Positions 35,393-44,633 of a DNA stretch of 64,000 nucleotides are shown here, one piece after another (the first letter of the stretch is position 1; every line of letters starts with the position of its first letter). Both the position numbers and the translations under genes were made by a program. Location of the stretch: contig JAWKMO010000002.1 of NCBI GenBank assembly GCA_041392205.1, positions 1 to 64,000 of the forward strand, given 5' to 3'. This DNA comes from Halomarinibacterium sp041392205 (GTDB taxonomy: Bacteria > Bacteroidota > Bacteroidia > Flavobacteriales > Flavobacteriaceae). A model generated the notes under the pieces. It worked only from the letters and a program-made list of their open reading frames with translations, did not search any database and was not told the origin of the DNA.

Positions 35393-37081
35393 ATGTCAAA
35401 GGAGATACTACTTACCGTACATAACCTAAGCATTGCTTTTGGAAAAAAACCTTCTCTTAAAACAGTGGTGAACGAGGCTTCCTTTTCGCTATTTAAAAAT
35501 GAGGTATTAGGGATTGTGGGAGAATCGGGTTCGGGCAAATCGGTTACTTCCTTGGCCATTATGGGATTGCTTTCTAAAAAAAACACCCATGTTTCTGGAA
35601 CCCTATTGTTTGAAGAAAAAAATCTTCTACTCCTAAAAAAGAAGGATATTCAAAAAATTAGAGGCAAAGAAATCTCCATGATTTTTCAGGAACCCATGAG
35701 TGCTTTAAATCCGTCCATCCCTTGTGGGGAACAAGTTGCCGAAATGCTTCGCTTTCATCTAAAAATGACTTCTTCCGAAGCAAAAAAAGAAACCCTTACC
35801 CTTTTTGAAAAAGTAAAACTTCCGCATCCTAAAGAAATTTATAGTCGCTATCCGCATCAACTCAGTGGCGGGCAAATGCAACGGGTCATGATTGCTATGG
35901 CAATTTCATGCAAACCCAAACTTTTGATTGCCGACGAGCCCACCACAGCACTGGATGTTACGGTTCAAAAAGAGATTCTACAGTTACTTAAAGACCTACA
36001 ACAGGAAACGGGGATGAGTCTTATTTTTATCTCTCATGATCTTGCTTTGGTTTCGGAAATTGCAGATAGCGTGGTTGTTATGTTTAAAGGTAAGGTTGTG
36101 GAAAAAGGCCCTGTTTTTCAACTCTTTAAAACCCCAAAACAAGAATATACCAAAGCCCTTCTGGCCTCGCGTCCCCCCTTAAACAAACGCCTGGAAAAAC
36201 TTCCCACAATTGCTTCCTTAGCCAATAAAACCTTTTCACCAAAGGAAATAACCCCCATACAAAGAGCTTCAAAACATAAAAACATCTATACAAAACCTCC
36301 TCTTTTAGAAGTAAAAAACCTTACCAAAGAATACTATCAAAATGCCGGTCTTTTTCATAAAAAGAGGGTCATAAAGGCCGTTAATGATGTTTCCTTTAGT
36401 GTTTTTGAAGGCGAAACCCTAGGACTTGTGGGCGAATCGGGTTGCGGAAAATCTACCTTAGGAAAGGTCATCCTTCAACTGGAAAAGGCAAGTGCTGGAC
36501 AGGTTTTTTTCTACGGAAAAGACATTACCGCCTTAAAAACTTCCGAAATTGTAACACTTCGAAAAGACATTCAGCTTATTTTTCAGGATCCCTATTCTTC
36601 TTTAAATCCGCGACTTACCATAGGACAAAGCATTGAAGAAGTGATGACCGTTCACCGTATTGGAATTTCAAAGAAAGATCGTTCTAAAAAGATTTCAGAT
36701 TTACTAAATAAAGTTGGGCTCGACGAAACCTATTATGATCGGTATCCACACGAACTCTCTGGTGGGCAACGGCAACGGGTGGGGATTGCCCGTACCATAG
36801 CCTTAGAGCCTAAGTTGGTAATATGCGATGAAAGTGTGAGTGCCTTGGACATATCGGTACAGGCACAAGTATTAAACTTACTAAACGCGTTAAAAGAAGA
36901 TTTTGGGTTTACCTACATTTTTATCTCTCACGACTTAGCCGTGGTAAAATTTATGGCAGACCAGTTACTGGTCATGAATAAAGGGAGTATTGAAGAAATG
37001 GGCGATGCCGATGAGGTGTATGAAAACCCTAAAAAGGAGTACACCAAAAAACTAATTGATGCGATCCCAAAGGGGATTTAA
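35393..37081 (+). CDS. Duplicated peptide/nickel-type ABC transporter ATPase
   Basis: The 562-residue protein is a fusion of two oligopeptide-type ATPases. The first has Walker A GESGSGKS, signature LSGGQMQRV and Walker B LLIADEPTTALDV; the second has Walker A GESGCGKST, signature LSGGQRQRVGIARTI and VICDESVSALDI. Both have the long C-terminal DppD/DppF-type extension (KAPKKEYTKxLL-like). It resembles YejF and GsiA. The matching permease and binding protein genes are not in the window. A -7 element TATCTTTG lies at 35380-35387, 5 bp before the start. Confidence 0.9.
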   Translation: MSKEILLTVHNLSIAFGKKPSLKTVVNEASFSLFKNEVLGIVGESGSGKSVTSLAIMGLLSKKNTHVSGTLLFEEKNLLLLKKKDIQKIRGKEISMIFQEPMSALNPSIPCGEQVAEMLRFHLKMTSSEAKKETLTLFEKVKLPHPKEIYSRYPHQLSGGQMQRVMIAMAISCKPKLLIADEPTTALDVTVQKEILQLLKDLQQETGMSLIFISHDLALVSEIADSVVVMFKGKVVEKGPVFQLFKTPKQEYTKALLASRPPLNKRLEKLPTIASLANKTFSPKEITPIQRASKHKNIYTKPPLLEVKNLTKEYYQNAGLFHKKRVIKAVNDVSFSVFEGETLGLVGESGCGKSTLGKVILQLEKASAGQVFFYGKDITALKTSEIVTLRKDIQLIFQDPYSSLNPRLTIGQSIEEVMTVHRIGISKKDRSKKISDLLNKVGLDETYYDRYPHELSGGQRQRVGIARTIALEPKLVICDESVSALDISVQAQVLNLLNALKEDFGFTYIFISHDLAVVKFMADQLLVMNKGSIEEMGDADEVYENPKKEYTKKLIDAIPKGI

Positions 37082-37290
37082 GGGTGCTAAAATTTCCTAA
37101 TAAAACCCGTTCTAACCTCATAAAGAAAGGGCGTACCATTATTTGAATCATTGAAGATTTGGGAAAAAGGATTTTTAATACATTACATTAACAACTCAAA
37201 TTATATTACTAACTTACAACCTAGTCTTTAAAAATTGAAAAAAATTTAAGGACGGCAGCACTTAAGAAGCCGTAATTTTAAAAGAAAACA
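37082..37290. repeat. Intergenic region with copy A of a flanking repeat
   Basis: 37095-37195 is an imperfect copy of the sequence at 38666-38772. Shared blocks include ACCCGTTCTAACCTCA and AAAAAGGATTTTTAATA. In this copy the right arm of the terminator hairpin has mutated (AAAGGGCGT), so it probably no longer terminates. No gene is seen here. Confidence 0.7.
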
Positions 37291-38658
37291 ATGAATAAGT
37301 TGTGTTTACTTTTTTTCTTGGTCTGGGGAGGGGTAAATGCCCAAACTTTTGGTTCTCAGCAAATTATTTCTACCGAAGGGGATGGACCTTGGGCTGTTTT
37401 TGCAATGGATTTGGATGGCGATGGTCTAAAGGACGTGATGACCGCCAATAGTTTTAGCAACGACCTTTTATGGTTTAAAAACTTAGGCAATGGTTTGTTT
37501 GGGGAGAAACAGGTAATAGGGACTTTGGAATTTCCTTTAGATATCTATGCCGCCGATATGGATGGGGATGATGATAGGGATATATTATCATTATCTCCAG
37601 TTGATAATAGCATCGTTTGGTACAAAAACTTGGATGGGTTAGGAACTTTTGGCCCTCAACAAATTATTGGTACCGATGCCCTATTTGCCATAACCATTAG
37701 GGCGGCAGACCTGGATGGCGATAATGATATGGATGTTATTTCTGGCACAGATTCTTCTGGGTTGGCGTGGTATGAGAATGTGGACAATGGTGACTTTGGC
37801 CCTAAAATCCCCATTAATGCTTCCCTGCCCAATGCAAGGTCTGTTATGGCTGTGGATATGGATGGCGATATGGACCTAGATGTGGTTTCCTCTTCCTCGG
37901 GCTCTGTCACGGTCTCATGGTACGAAAATTTGGATGGTAATGGTACTTTTGGGCCATTAAGAGTTATTGCAGGGAGTGCCCCTACTGTTAGTAAAGTTTA
38001 TGCAATAGATCTAGATGGCGATTTGGATAATGATGTCCTTGCAACCACCAACAGCCTAGAAAAAGTGGCTTGGTTTGAGAATTTAGATGGATTGGGGAAT
38101 TTTGGATCTGAAAACATTATCTCGTTGGAGGCTGAAAGTGTAACGACTCTTTTTGCTACAGACCTTGACAATGACAATGACATAGATGTACTTTATAGTT
38201 CCACCCCAGATTCGCAGCAAGCAACCTCAGAGGTTCTTTGGTCTGCAAATTTAGATGGTCTTGGATCTTTTAGTCCCAAACAAGTGATAGATAGTTCGCT
38301 TAAATTAGTAAGAAGTGTATTCGCTGCAGATATGGATAACGATGGCGATATGGACGTATTGTCTGCCTCGCAAAATGACGATAAAATAACTTGGTACGAA
38401 AACCTTACCATTTTAAACGTTTCAGATCTGGAAGCCTTGGGTATTAAGATGTATCCCAACCCTGTAAAAGCGGTGTTGGTGATAGAGAGTCCCGTTCCAC
38501 TTAAAAAAGTAACGCTATTTTCTGTTTTGGGAAACAAACTGCTGGAAGCCACAAAAGATCTTAACGAAATTTCCCTAGCTTCGTTACCCTCTGGCTTGTT
38601 GGTTGTAGAAATTGAAACCGAAAAAGGAAAAATGATACAAAAAGTGGTGAAGGAGTAA
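37291..38658 (+). CDS. Secreted FG-GAP/VCBS-repeat protein with T9SS sorting domain
   Basis: The 455-residue protein has a signal peptide (residues 1-17, cleavage near VNAQ). About eight tandem repeats of roughly 45 residues follow, each with the calcium-binding-like core DLDGDxxxDV or DMDGDxDxDV and the segment WYENLDGxGTFGP. This is the FG-GAP/VCBS beta-propeller pattern. A T9SS sorting domain closes it (MYPNPVKAVLVIES to KMIQKVVKE). It is probably displayed on the surface; a binding or adhesive role is inferred from the fold. It sits between two copies of a repeat of about 100 bp. Confidence 0.88.
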   Translation: MNKLCLLFFLVWGGVNAQTFGSQQIISTEGDGPWAVFAMDLDGDGLKDVMTANSFSNDLLWFKNLGNGLFGEKQVIGTLEFPLDIYAADMDGDDDRDILSLSPVDNSIVWYKNLDGLGTFGPQQIIGTDALFAITIRAADLDGDNDMDVISGTDSSGLAWYENVDNGDFGPKIPINASLPNARSVMAVDMDGDMDLDVVSSSSGSVTVSWYENLDGNGTFGPLRVIAGSAPTVSKVYAIDLDGDLDNDVLATTNSLEKVAWFENLDGLGNFGSENIISLEAESVTTLFATDLDNDNDIDVLYSSTPDSQQATSEVLWSANLDGLGSFSPKQVIDSSLKLVRSVFAADMDNDGDMDVLSASQNDDKITWYENLTILNVSDLEALGIKMYPNPVKAVLVIESPVPLKKVTLFSVLGNKLLEATKDLNEISLASLPSGLLVVEIETEKGKMIQKVVKE

Positions 38659-38665
38659 GCATTAT

Positions 38666-38772
38666 CCTCCTAAAATAAAAAACCCGTTCTAACCTCACAA
38701 AGAACGGGTTTACCTTTATCTGAATCGTTGCAGATTTGGGGAAAAAGGATTTTTAATAAGTTACATCAACAA
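38666..38772 (+). repeat. Copy B of the flanking repeat with intact terminator
   Basis: Matches 37095-37195 with scattered changes. Here the hairpin is intact: AAACCCGTTCT / AGAACGGGTTT at 38680-38711, with a ten-base loop, making a plausible terminator for the FG-GAP gene. Confidence 0.7.
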
Positions 38773-39013
38773 GAATACTTTTTTAGCAACATAAAGCAAG
38801 CTGTTTATAAGTTGCCCAGTATTTTTTAACCAGTTGAGAACGTTTTTCATAACATAAGTTGGTTAAGCGTGATTAATCAAATTTGGGACTGCTAAAGTGT
38901 AAAATTATTTGAATAAACACGATTAAAAACATATTTTTTCGATGAAATGCATAAATATTTAACATTTTATCGAATTTTACTAATATTAAACGAAACGTTT
39001 GATGATAAACGAC
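38773..39013. other. Intergenic region, no gene seen
   Basis: AT-rich spacer between the T9SS gene and scoB on the opposite strand. A 29-codon frame on the minus strand (38761-38850) has no promoter or ribosome-binding support. No structured RNA was recognised. Confidence 0.4.
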
Positions 39014-39667
39014 TTAAAATGTCATTTCTGGGACTGTCCCATTAATTACCATTTCGCCTTCGGTGGCGGCTATAATTTCTTCCACCGAAACTCCAGGGGC
39101 GCGTTCTAAAAGATAAAATTTACCGTCCTTAATTTCCAGTACGGCAAGATTGGTTACAATTTTTTTAACGCAGCGAACCCCAGTTAAGGGAAGTGAGCAT
39201 TTTTTTAAAAGTTTAGATTCCCCTTCTTTATTGGCATGCATCATGGCAACAATAATATTTTCGGCAGAAGCCACCAAATCCATAGCACCCCCCATTCCTT
39301 TTACCATTTTCCCAGGAATCTTCCAGTTGGCAATATCCCCTTCTTGGGAAACTTCCATAGCTCCTAAAATGGTTAAATCTACATGCTGTCCTCTTATCAT
39401 AGAAAAACTCATAGCAGAATCGAAAAAAGAAGCTCCTGGCAATGCCGTAATGGTTTGCTTTCCTGCATTGATTAAATCGGGATCCTCTTCTCCTTCAAAA
39501 GGAAAGGGACCCATCCCTAAAATACCATTTTCACTTTGAAATTCTACTTCAATATCGTTACGAACAAAATTGGCTACTAAAGTAGGTATCCCAATGCCTA
39601 GATTTACATAGTAACCGTCTTTCACTTCTTTAGCAATACGCTGCGCTATTTGGTTTTTATCTAACAT
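39014..39667 (-). CDS. scoB: 3-oxoacid CoA-transferase, subunit B
   Basis: The 217-residue protein has the subunit B landmarks: VNLGIGIPTLVANF, the catalytic Glu46 in SENGILGMGP, and KMVKGMGGAMDLVASA. Together with subunit A it moves CoA from succinyl-CoA to acetoacetate in ketone-body and branched-chain breakdown. It is separated from scoA by 221 bp containing a pseudogene fragment, whereas the two genes usually lie next to each other. Confidence 0.93.
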   Translation of the reverse strand: MLDKNQIAQRIAKEVKDGYYVNLGIGIPTLVANFVRNDIEVEFQSENGILGMGPFPFEGEEDPDLINAGKQTITALPGASFFDSAMSFSMIRGQHVDLTILGAMEVSQEGDIANWKIPGKMVKGMGGAMDLVASAENIIVAMMHANKEGESKLLKKCSLPLTGVRCVKKIVTNLAVLEIKDGKFYLLERAPGVSVEEIIAATEGEMVINGTVPEMTF

Positions 39668-39700
39668 GATAATGTGTTAATTTGTTGATTTGAAAATATG

Positions 39701-39844
39701 TCAATTACTATTTTTTGAGGTTGAGATTATTTTACTTATAATCTTTACTGAAGAACTTAAATCTTCAAATAGTTGTTCTTTTGAATCTGGATAATGTATT
39801 GATTCTTTACATAACATCAACCAATATTCTACTATGATGTTCTT
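39701..39844 (-). pseudogene. Remnant of a four-helix-bundle (S23/IVP-like) protein gene
   Basis: On the minus strand a 47-codon frame without start codon reads VEYWLMLCKES, then QLFEDLSSSVKIISKIISTS, then a stop; two stop codons (TGA TAA) precede it. This fits the C-terminal helices of the four-helix-bundle proteins related to 23S rRNA intervening sequences, common in Bacteroidota. The N-terminal two thirds are gone. It lies between scoA and scoB. Confidence 0.6.
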
Positions 39845-39888
39845 TTATCATTCCTCATAATTTTCAAATGATATCATTTTCAAATTAT

Positions 39889-40590
39889 TTAATTCCGTTT
39901 ACGGACAGTTCTTTGCTCAATTCTTTTCTCGTAGTTTGTCCCTTGAAATATTCGTTGCACAAAAATACCCGGAATATGAATTTGATTGGGATCCAATTCT
40001 CCAGCAGGAACTAATTCCTCAACTTCAGCTACTGTGATTTTTGCAGCACCACACATATTGGGATTAAAGTTTCTTGCGGTTCCTTTAAAAATTAAATTTC
40101 CGGCAGTATCCCCTTTCCAAGCTTTTACAAAAGCAAAGTCGGCTTTAAAAGCGTATTCCATGATGTGCATTTTACCATTAAATTCCCGCACTTCCTTTCC
40201 TTCTGCAACCTCAGTACCATATCCTGCTGGAGTAAAAAAGGCAGGAATCCCACTTTGAGCCGCTCTGCAACGTTGTGCTAAAGTTCCTTGCGGAATTAAC
40301 TCTACCTCCAACTCTCCACTAAGCATTTGTCTTTCAAACTCGGCATTTTCGCCTACATAGGAAGAAATCATCTTTTTTATTTGATGTTTTTGAAGGAGTA
40401 ATCCCAATCCAAAATCATCTACCCCAGCATTATTAGAGATACAAGTAACTTCTTTTACATGAAGGCGTACCAGTTCGGCGATACAATTTTCTGGGATTCC
40501 ACTAAGTCCAAACCCCCCTAACATAAGTGTCATTTTATCTTGAACTCCTTTACAGGCTTCTTGAACATTAGCAACTGTTTTTGTGATCAT
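39889..40590 (-). CDS. scoA: 3-oxoacid CoA-transferase, subunit A
   Basis: A 233-residue subunit A with the glycine-rich CoA loop MLGGFGLSGIPENCI and the segments EVTCISNNAGVDDFGLGLLL and GTARNFNPNMCGAAKITVAE. I start it at the ATG at 40590: a -7 element lies at 40617-40624 on this strand, inside the longer frame that opens at 40656, and the residues encoded there are hydrophobic and unlike the family. It is the partner of scoB downstream. Confidence 0.93.
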   Translation of the reverse strand: MITKTVANVQEACKGVQDKMTLMLGGFGLSGIPENCIAELVRLHVKEVTCISNNAGVDDFGLGLLLQKHQIKKMISSYVGENAEFERQMLSGELEVELIPQGTLAQRCRAAQSGIPAFFTPAGYGTEVAEGKEVREFNGKMHIMEYAFKADFAFVKAWKGDTAGNLIFKGTARNFNPNMCGAAKITVAEVEELVPAGELDPNQIHIPGIFVQRIFQGTNYEKRIEQRTVRKRN

Positions 40591-40616
40591 GGGTGTTTCA
40601 ATTTTTCTTAAAAATA

Positions 40617-40624
40617 CAAAAATA
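40617..40624 (-). promoter_or_regulatory. -7 promoter element of scoA
   Basis: Minus-strand TATTTTTG matches TAnnTTTG, 26 bp upstream of the scoA ATG and directly behind the terminator of the PBP1A gene. Confidence 0.6.
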
Positions 40625-40632
40625 AAGAGTAT

Positions 40633-40654
40633 AAAAAAACCCGATTTCTCGGGC
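40633..40654 (-). terminator. Terminator of the PBP1A gene
   Basis: On the minus strand CCCGA-GAAA-TCGGG followed by seven T residues, 26 bp after the stop codon of the penicillin-binding protein gene. Confidence 0.75.
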
Positions 40655-40679
40655 AAATGATTTAAAGTTATAGGGTATG

Positions 40680-42995
40680 CTAGGGTCTTAAATCAAACTC
40701 ATCGTCAGGTAATTCGCCTCCGTCTGGATTTCTTCCGTAGTTAGCACAATTTGTTTCAATAGAAAGCTGGGAAGGCTTTTTAAAATTATTTTTGGAGACA
40801 TCCAGCGTTGGGTCTTCATAACATTTTCTCATATACATTGCCCAAATGGGTAGTGCCATTGTGGCTCCTTGTCCATACGCTGTGCTAGAAAAACGAACCG
40901 AACGATCTTCGCCCCCAACCCAAACGCCTGTGGCTAAGTTTGGGACCATTCCCATAAACCAGCCGTCACTATTATTTTGTGTGGTTCCAGTTTTTCCCGC
41001 AATAGGGTTTGTGAATTTATAGGGGTATCCCGTTACGGCATTTTTATAAACGGTATTGTTTTCATTTCCAGAATGTCTTAGCCTTTGTCCAGAACCCGAT
41101 TGCGTAACTCCTTCCATTAAGCTTACGGTAACATAAGCAGACTCTTTACTTATTACATCTCTTGTTTCAGGAACATTTTGAAATAAAATAGTGCCGTTTT
41201 TGTCTTCGATACGTTGTACTAAAATTGGAATTACGTAAACCCCTTCATTGGCAAAAGTACTATAGGCTCCTACCATTTCGAACACGGTAATATCTGGTGT
41301 CCCCAAGGCAATAGAAGGAACCTCTGGAATATCTTTGGTTTCAACGCCCATTTTTTCAACCAAGTCTATCACCGGTCTTGGGCCTACTCTATCTATAAGT
41401 CTCGCTGTTATGGTATTTACAGAATTTGCCAATGCGCTTTTAAGGTTCATCATGCCGCCATAACCCCCACCACTATTTTTAGGGGTCCAATCTTTAATTA
41501 AGCTATACTTTCCAGCAGGAATTGTAAATGGAGTATTGGGTAAGGTATCGCAGGGAGACATATGCATTTGATCGATGGCTGTGGCATATACAAAAGGTTT
41601 AAAGGTAGAACCTATTTGGCGTTTCCCTGTTTTAACCATATCATATTTAAAATGCTTGTAATTAATACCCCCTACCCAAGCTTTAATTTCACCCGTTTGA
41701 GGGGTCATTGACATCATGGAGGCTCTTAAAAAAGATTTGTAATACCGAATGGAGTCTAATGGTGTCATTAACGTATCTATATCTCCTGCCCAGGAAAAGA
41801 TAGTCATTTGGGTTTTCTTTTTAAAACTCTCTTTAATCTCTGAATCGCTTTTTCCTTGTTTTTTAAGCTCATTCCAACGATCACTTCGTTTCATGGCAGC
41901 TTCTATTATTTGAGTTTCTTCTTCTTTTGTGATATCTCTAAAAGGAGCCGTTTTGTTTTTTTCGTTTTGTTTTGAAAATTCTTTCTGAAGTTTTGCAATA
42001 TGAGCGTCTACAGCTTCTTCTGCATATTGTTGCATTTTAGCATCAAGGGTGGTGTAAATCTTTAATCCATCACTGTTAATATCGTATAGAGAACCGTCGG
42101 GCTTGGGATTATCTTTTGCCCACTGTTTCATAAAACCTCGAATGTATTCTCTTACATAGGTTCCAATTCCCTTATCGTGGTCTTGGGGTGTAAATTTAAC
42201 TCCTAAGGGTAGTTCTTGAAGGGAATCTTTTTCTTTTTCAGTAATGAAATCATACTTTTCCATTTGAGAAAGCACTACATTTCTACGATTCATAACACCT
42301 TCTGGGTTTCTTTTCGGATTGTATAAAGACGAGTTTTTAAACATTCCAACCAGTGTGGCAGATTCTTGAATATTTAAATCCTTTGGGGCTTTGTCAAAAT
42401 AGATGTTGGAAGCCGATTCAATACCAATGGCAAGATTTAAGAAATCGTAGGTATTAAAATACATGGTAATGATTTCTTCTTTGGTGTAGCGTCGTTCAAG
42501 GCGTGTAGCAATAATCCACTCTTTTGTTTTTTGTAAAAAAACCCTTTCAAAAATATTGCTTGCCACACGAGTGGTAAAAAATTGTTTCGCCAATTGCTGC
42601 GAAATAGTACTTGCACCTCCTCTTGTCCCAAGAAAAGCAAAAGCCCGTACCGTCCCTTTTCCGTCAATCCCTGAATGGTCGTAAAAACGAGCATCTTCAG
42701 TGGCTATAAGTGCATTAACAAGATGTGCCGGTAAATCTTCATATTGTACAGGAGTCCTATTTTCTTTAAAAAATTTCCCTATTACTTGCCCATCCGAAGA
42801 GATAATTTGTGTCGCAAGATCCTTTTCAGGATTTTCTAAACTTGTCTCATCGGGAAGGCTTCCAAAAACGCCCCAAGAGGTTAATAAAAAAAATAACAAA
42901 ACAACTAAAATCCCTCCTGTAAATAGTTTCCAAAATAATTTTATATGAGGGGTATTGTTTTGTGACACTTTTCCTTTTTGGGTTTTTTTTACCAT
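40680..42995 (-). CDS. Penicillin-binding protein 1A (bifunctional transglycosylase/transpeptidase)
   Basis: The 771-residue class A PBP has one membrane helix (residues 20-42). The GT51 glycosyltransferase domain has catalytic Glu100 in ATEDARFYDHSGID and GASTISQQLAKQ. The transpeptidase domain has SxxK in GSTFKPFVYA, an SxN-type motif LANSVNTITA and KTGTT. It polymerises and crosslinks peptidoglycan on the outer face of the inner membrane. The start is 2 bp after the gldH stop, so gldH and this gene are probably cotranscribed. Confidence 0.95.
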   Translation of the reverse strand: MVKKTQKGKVSQNNTPHIKLFWKLFTGGILVVLLFFLLTSWGVFGSLPDETSLENPEKDLATQIISSDGQVIGKFFKENRTPVQYEDLPAHLVNALIATEDARFYDHSGIDGKGTVRAFAFLGTRGGASTISQQLAKQFFTTRVASNIFERVFLQKTKEWIIATRLERRYTKEEIITMYFNTYDFLNLAIGIESASNIYFDKAPKDLNIQESATLVGMFKNSSLYNPKRNPEGVMNRRNVVLSQMEKYDFITEKEKDSLQELPLGVKFTPQDHDKGIGTYVREYIRGFMKQWAKDNPKPDGSLYDINSDGLKIYTTLDAKMQQYAEEAVDAHIAKLQKEFSKQNEKNKTAPFRDITKEEETQIIEAAMKRSDRWNELKKQGKSDSEIKESFKKKTQMTIFSWAGDIDTLMTPLDSIRYYKSFLRASMMSMTPQTGEIKAWVGGINYKHFKYDMVKTGKRQIGSTFKPFVYATAIDQMHMSPCDTLPNTPFTIPAGKYSLIKDWTPKNSGGGYGGMMNLKSALANSVNTITARLIDRVGPRPVIDLVEKMGVETKDIPEVPSIALGTPDITVFEMVGAYSTFANEGVYVIPILVQRIEDKNGTILFQNVPETRDVISKESAYVTVSLMEGVTQSGSGQRLRHSGNENNTVYKNAVTGYPYKFTNPIAGKTGTTQNNSDGWFMGMVPNLATGVWVGGEDRSVRFSSTAYGQGATMALPIWAMYMRKCYEDPTLDVSKNNFKKPSQLSIETNCANYGRNPDGGELPDDEFDLRP

Positions 42996-42997
42996 GG

Positions 42998-43474
42998 TTA
43001 TTCTATTACTTCTTCAATACTATAGCCAACCTCTGTGATTCCTTTTAATTGAGAAACGCCTCCTACTTCTCCATTATTGCGTACCGCTTGGGATACTGTT
43101 AAAGTATAGGTCCCCTTTTCGGGAAACGACACCTTTTCTTTGTACCAAAGTTTACTCTCTTTAATACTTCCTATTCCAGTTCCCAACCAAGTTCCGTCTG
43201 CTTCAGCCATTCGATATTCCAATGTATCTGTGATTACTTTGCCATGAGGAAAATTCATACTGGAAATTAAAAAAATATTATTAAAAGGGTATTCATTTGT
43301 ATTTCTTAAATGGAGATAAATATGATACTTTTTAAGGGAATCCATTTGCGGGAGAGTAAATTCAATAGGGTCATTTTGATTCCAACTGCCAGAAATGTTT
43401 CGCATCTCTCCCTCCACAACTTTTGAATGGCAAGAGAAAAGTAAAAGTAAAAATGGGTATACCAAGCTACGCAT
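42998..43474 (-). CDS. gldH: Gliding motility lipoprotein GldH
   Basis: The 158-residue product starts at the ATG at 43474 and has a lipobox (YPFLLLLFSCHSK). It has the GldH pattern: NDPIEFTLPQMDSLKKYHIY, LRNTNEYPFNNIFLI, and DGTWLGTGIGSIKESKLWYK. GldH is needed for gliding in Flavobacterium johnsoniae and is tied to the T9SS/gliding machinery. The ATG overlaps the end of ricT, a gene order common in flavobacteria. A longer frame from 43552 would add 26 charged residues before the signal and is unlikely. Confidence 0.9.
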   Translation of the reverse strand: MRSLVYPFLLLLFSCHSKVVEGEMRNISGSWNQNDPIEFTLPQMDSLKKYHIYLHLRNTNEYPFNNIFLISSMNFPHGKVITDTLEYRMAEADGTWLGTGIGSIKESKLWYKEKVSFPEKGTYTLTVSQAVRNNGEVGGVSQLKGITEVGYSIEEVIE

Positions 43475-44633
43475 TTCTCTTTTTATTTTTGTTTCTGTTT
43501 CTTTGACGGTTTTTCCCCTTTTTTGTGTTTCTAGAACTTCTTGGCTGGTCAAAACGAGTGAGACTGTCTTGCCCCACTACATTATTAAAAAGAGTGGCAT
43601 CTTCAACTACTTTTTCATCTTTAAATTCTTCTAGGGACACCACTTTATTACCCTTTTTATTGATGCTAATAATCTCATTTACTTTAGAAACAGAAAGCTC
43701 ATGCCATGTTGAAAATTCATCTTCATACGAAAACCACATGAGTCCTTTAAAAATATCAATTTTTTGGCATTGAGCTTTTCCTTTTTCCGTAAAAAGTTTT
43801 ACCTCTGTTTTAGGAAAAGTTGAAAGGGCTTCTGTATAGCTATCTAATTCATAGTTAAGACAGCATTTTAATTTTCCACATTGCCCGGCAAGTTTTTGCG
43901 GGTTTAAGGAAAGTTGTTGGTATCGTGCTGCCGAAGTATTAACCGATCTAAAATCTGTAAGCCAAGTAGAACAGCACAATTCCCTTCCACAGGAACCTAT
44001 TCCTCCTAAACGGGATGCTTCCTGCCTAAATCCTACTTGTTTCATCTCGATTCTAGTACCAAAGGCACTTGCAAAATCTTTAATGAGTTGTCTAAAATCC
44101 ACGCGTTCTTCTGCGGTATAATAAAAAACCACTTTAGAGCCATCTCCTTGAAATTCGACATCACTTATTTTCATTTTAAGCCCTAAGGCCATGGCAATTT
44201 CTCGGGATTGCTTTTGTATTGCATCTTCTTTATCACGAAATGTTTGCCAGATGTCAATATCTTTTTGTGCTGCTTTTCTATAAATTTTGGGGAGTTCGTC
44301 CAACTTAATAAGCTCTTTTTTTCGCTTCATTTGAACTCGCACCAATTCTCCAGTAAGCGTTACTATTCCAATATCATGTCCAGGAGATGCTTCGGTAGCC
44401 ACCACATCTCCAATAGAAAGTGATAGTTTTTCTGGGTTTGAATAAAAGTGTTTTCGGCCATTTTTAAATCGAACCTCAACCGCATTAAATGGAATCATGT
44501 CTTTAGGTAAAGACATATTTGAAAGCCAATCGAATACCGTTAATTTATTGCACCCGTCGGTTCCGCAAGTTCCATTGTTTTTGCAGCCCTTTGGTTGCCC
44601 GTTCGCGCTACTAGCACAGCTGGTACAGCCCAT
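43467..44633 (-). CDS. ricT: PSP1/RicT-family protein
   Basis: The 388-residue protein opens with a Cys-rich segment (GCTSCASSANGQPKGCKNNG). The PSP1 domain follows, with further Cys motifs GSCGRELCCSTWLTDF and CGKLKCCLNYE that fit Fe-S binding in the RicT/YaaT family. The C-terminus is a Lys/Arg-rich tail (NTKKGKNRQRNRNKNKKRN) that may bind nucleic acid. In Bacillus, RicT works with RicA and RicF to direct RNase Y; those partners are not seen here. It overlaps gldH downstream. Confidence 0.88.
   Translation of the reverse strand: MGCTSCASSANGQPKGCKNNGTCGTDGCNKLTVFDWLSNMSLPKDMIPFNAVEVRFKNGRKHFYSNPEKLSLSIGDVVATEASPGHDIGIVTLTGELVRVQMKRKKELIKLDELPKIYRKAAQKDIDIWQTFRDKEDAIQKQSREIAMALGLKMKISDVEFQGDGSKVVFYYTAEERVDFRQLIKDFASAFGTRIEMKQVGFRQEASRLGGIGSCGRELCCSTWLTDFRSVNTSAARYQQLSLNPQKLAGQCGKLKCCLNYELDSYTEALSTFPKTEVKLFTEKGKAQCQKIDIFKGLMWFSYEDEFSTWHELSVSKVNEIISINKKGNKVVSLEEFKDEKVVEDATLFNNVVGQDSLTRFDQPRSSRNTKKGKNRQRNRNKNKKRNA

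Noticed and set aside
37291..38658. Internal repeats of the FG-GAP gene considered as a tandem DNA repeat array or CRISPR-like structure.
   Set aside because: They are protein-level beta-propeller repeats in one reading frame with diverged DNA, not spacer-repeat units.
38761..38850. A 29-codon frame on the minus strand in the spacer before scoB, with an amphipathic-looking product.
   Set aside because: No promoter of the local type is seen upstream and no conservation can be tested here; AT-rich DNA gives such frames by chance.
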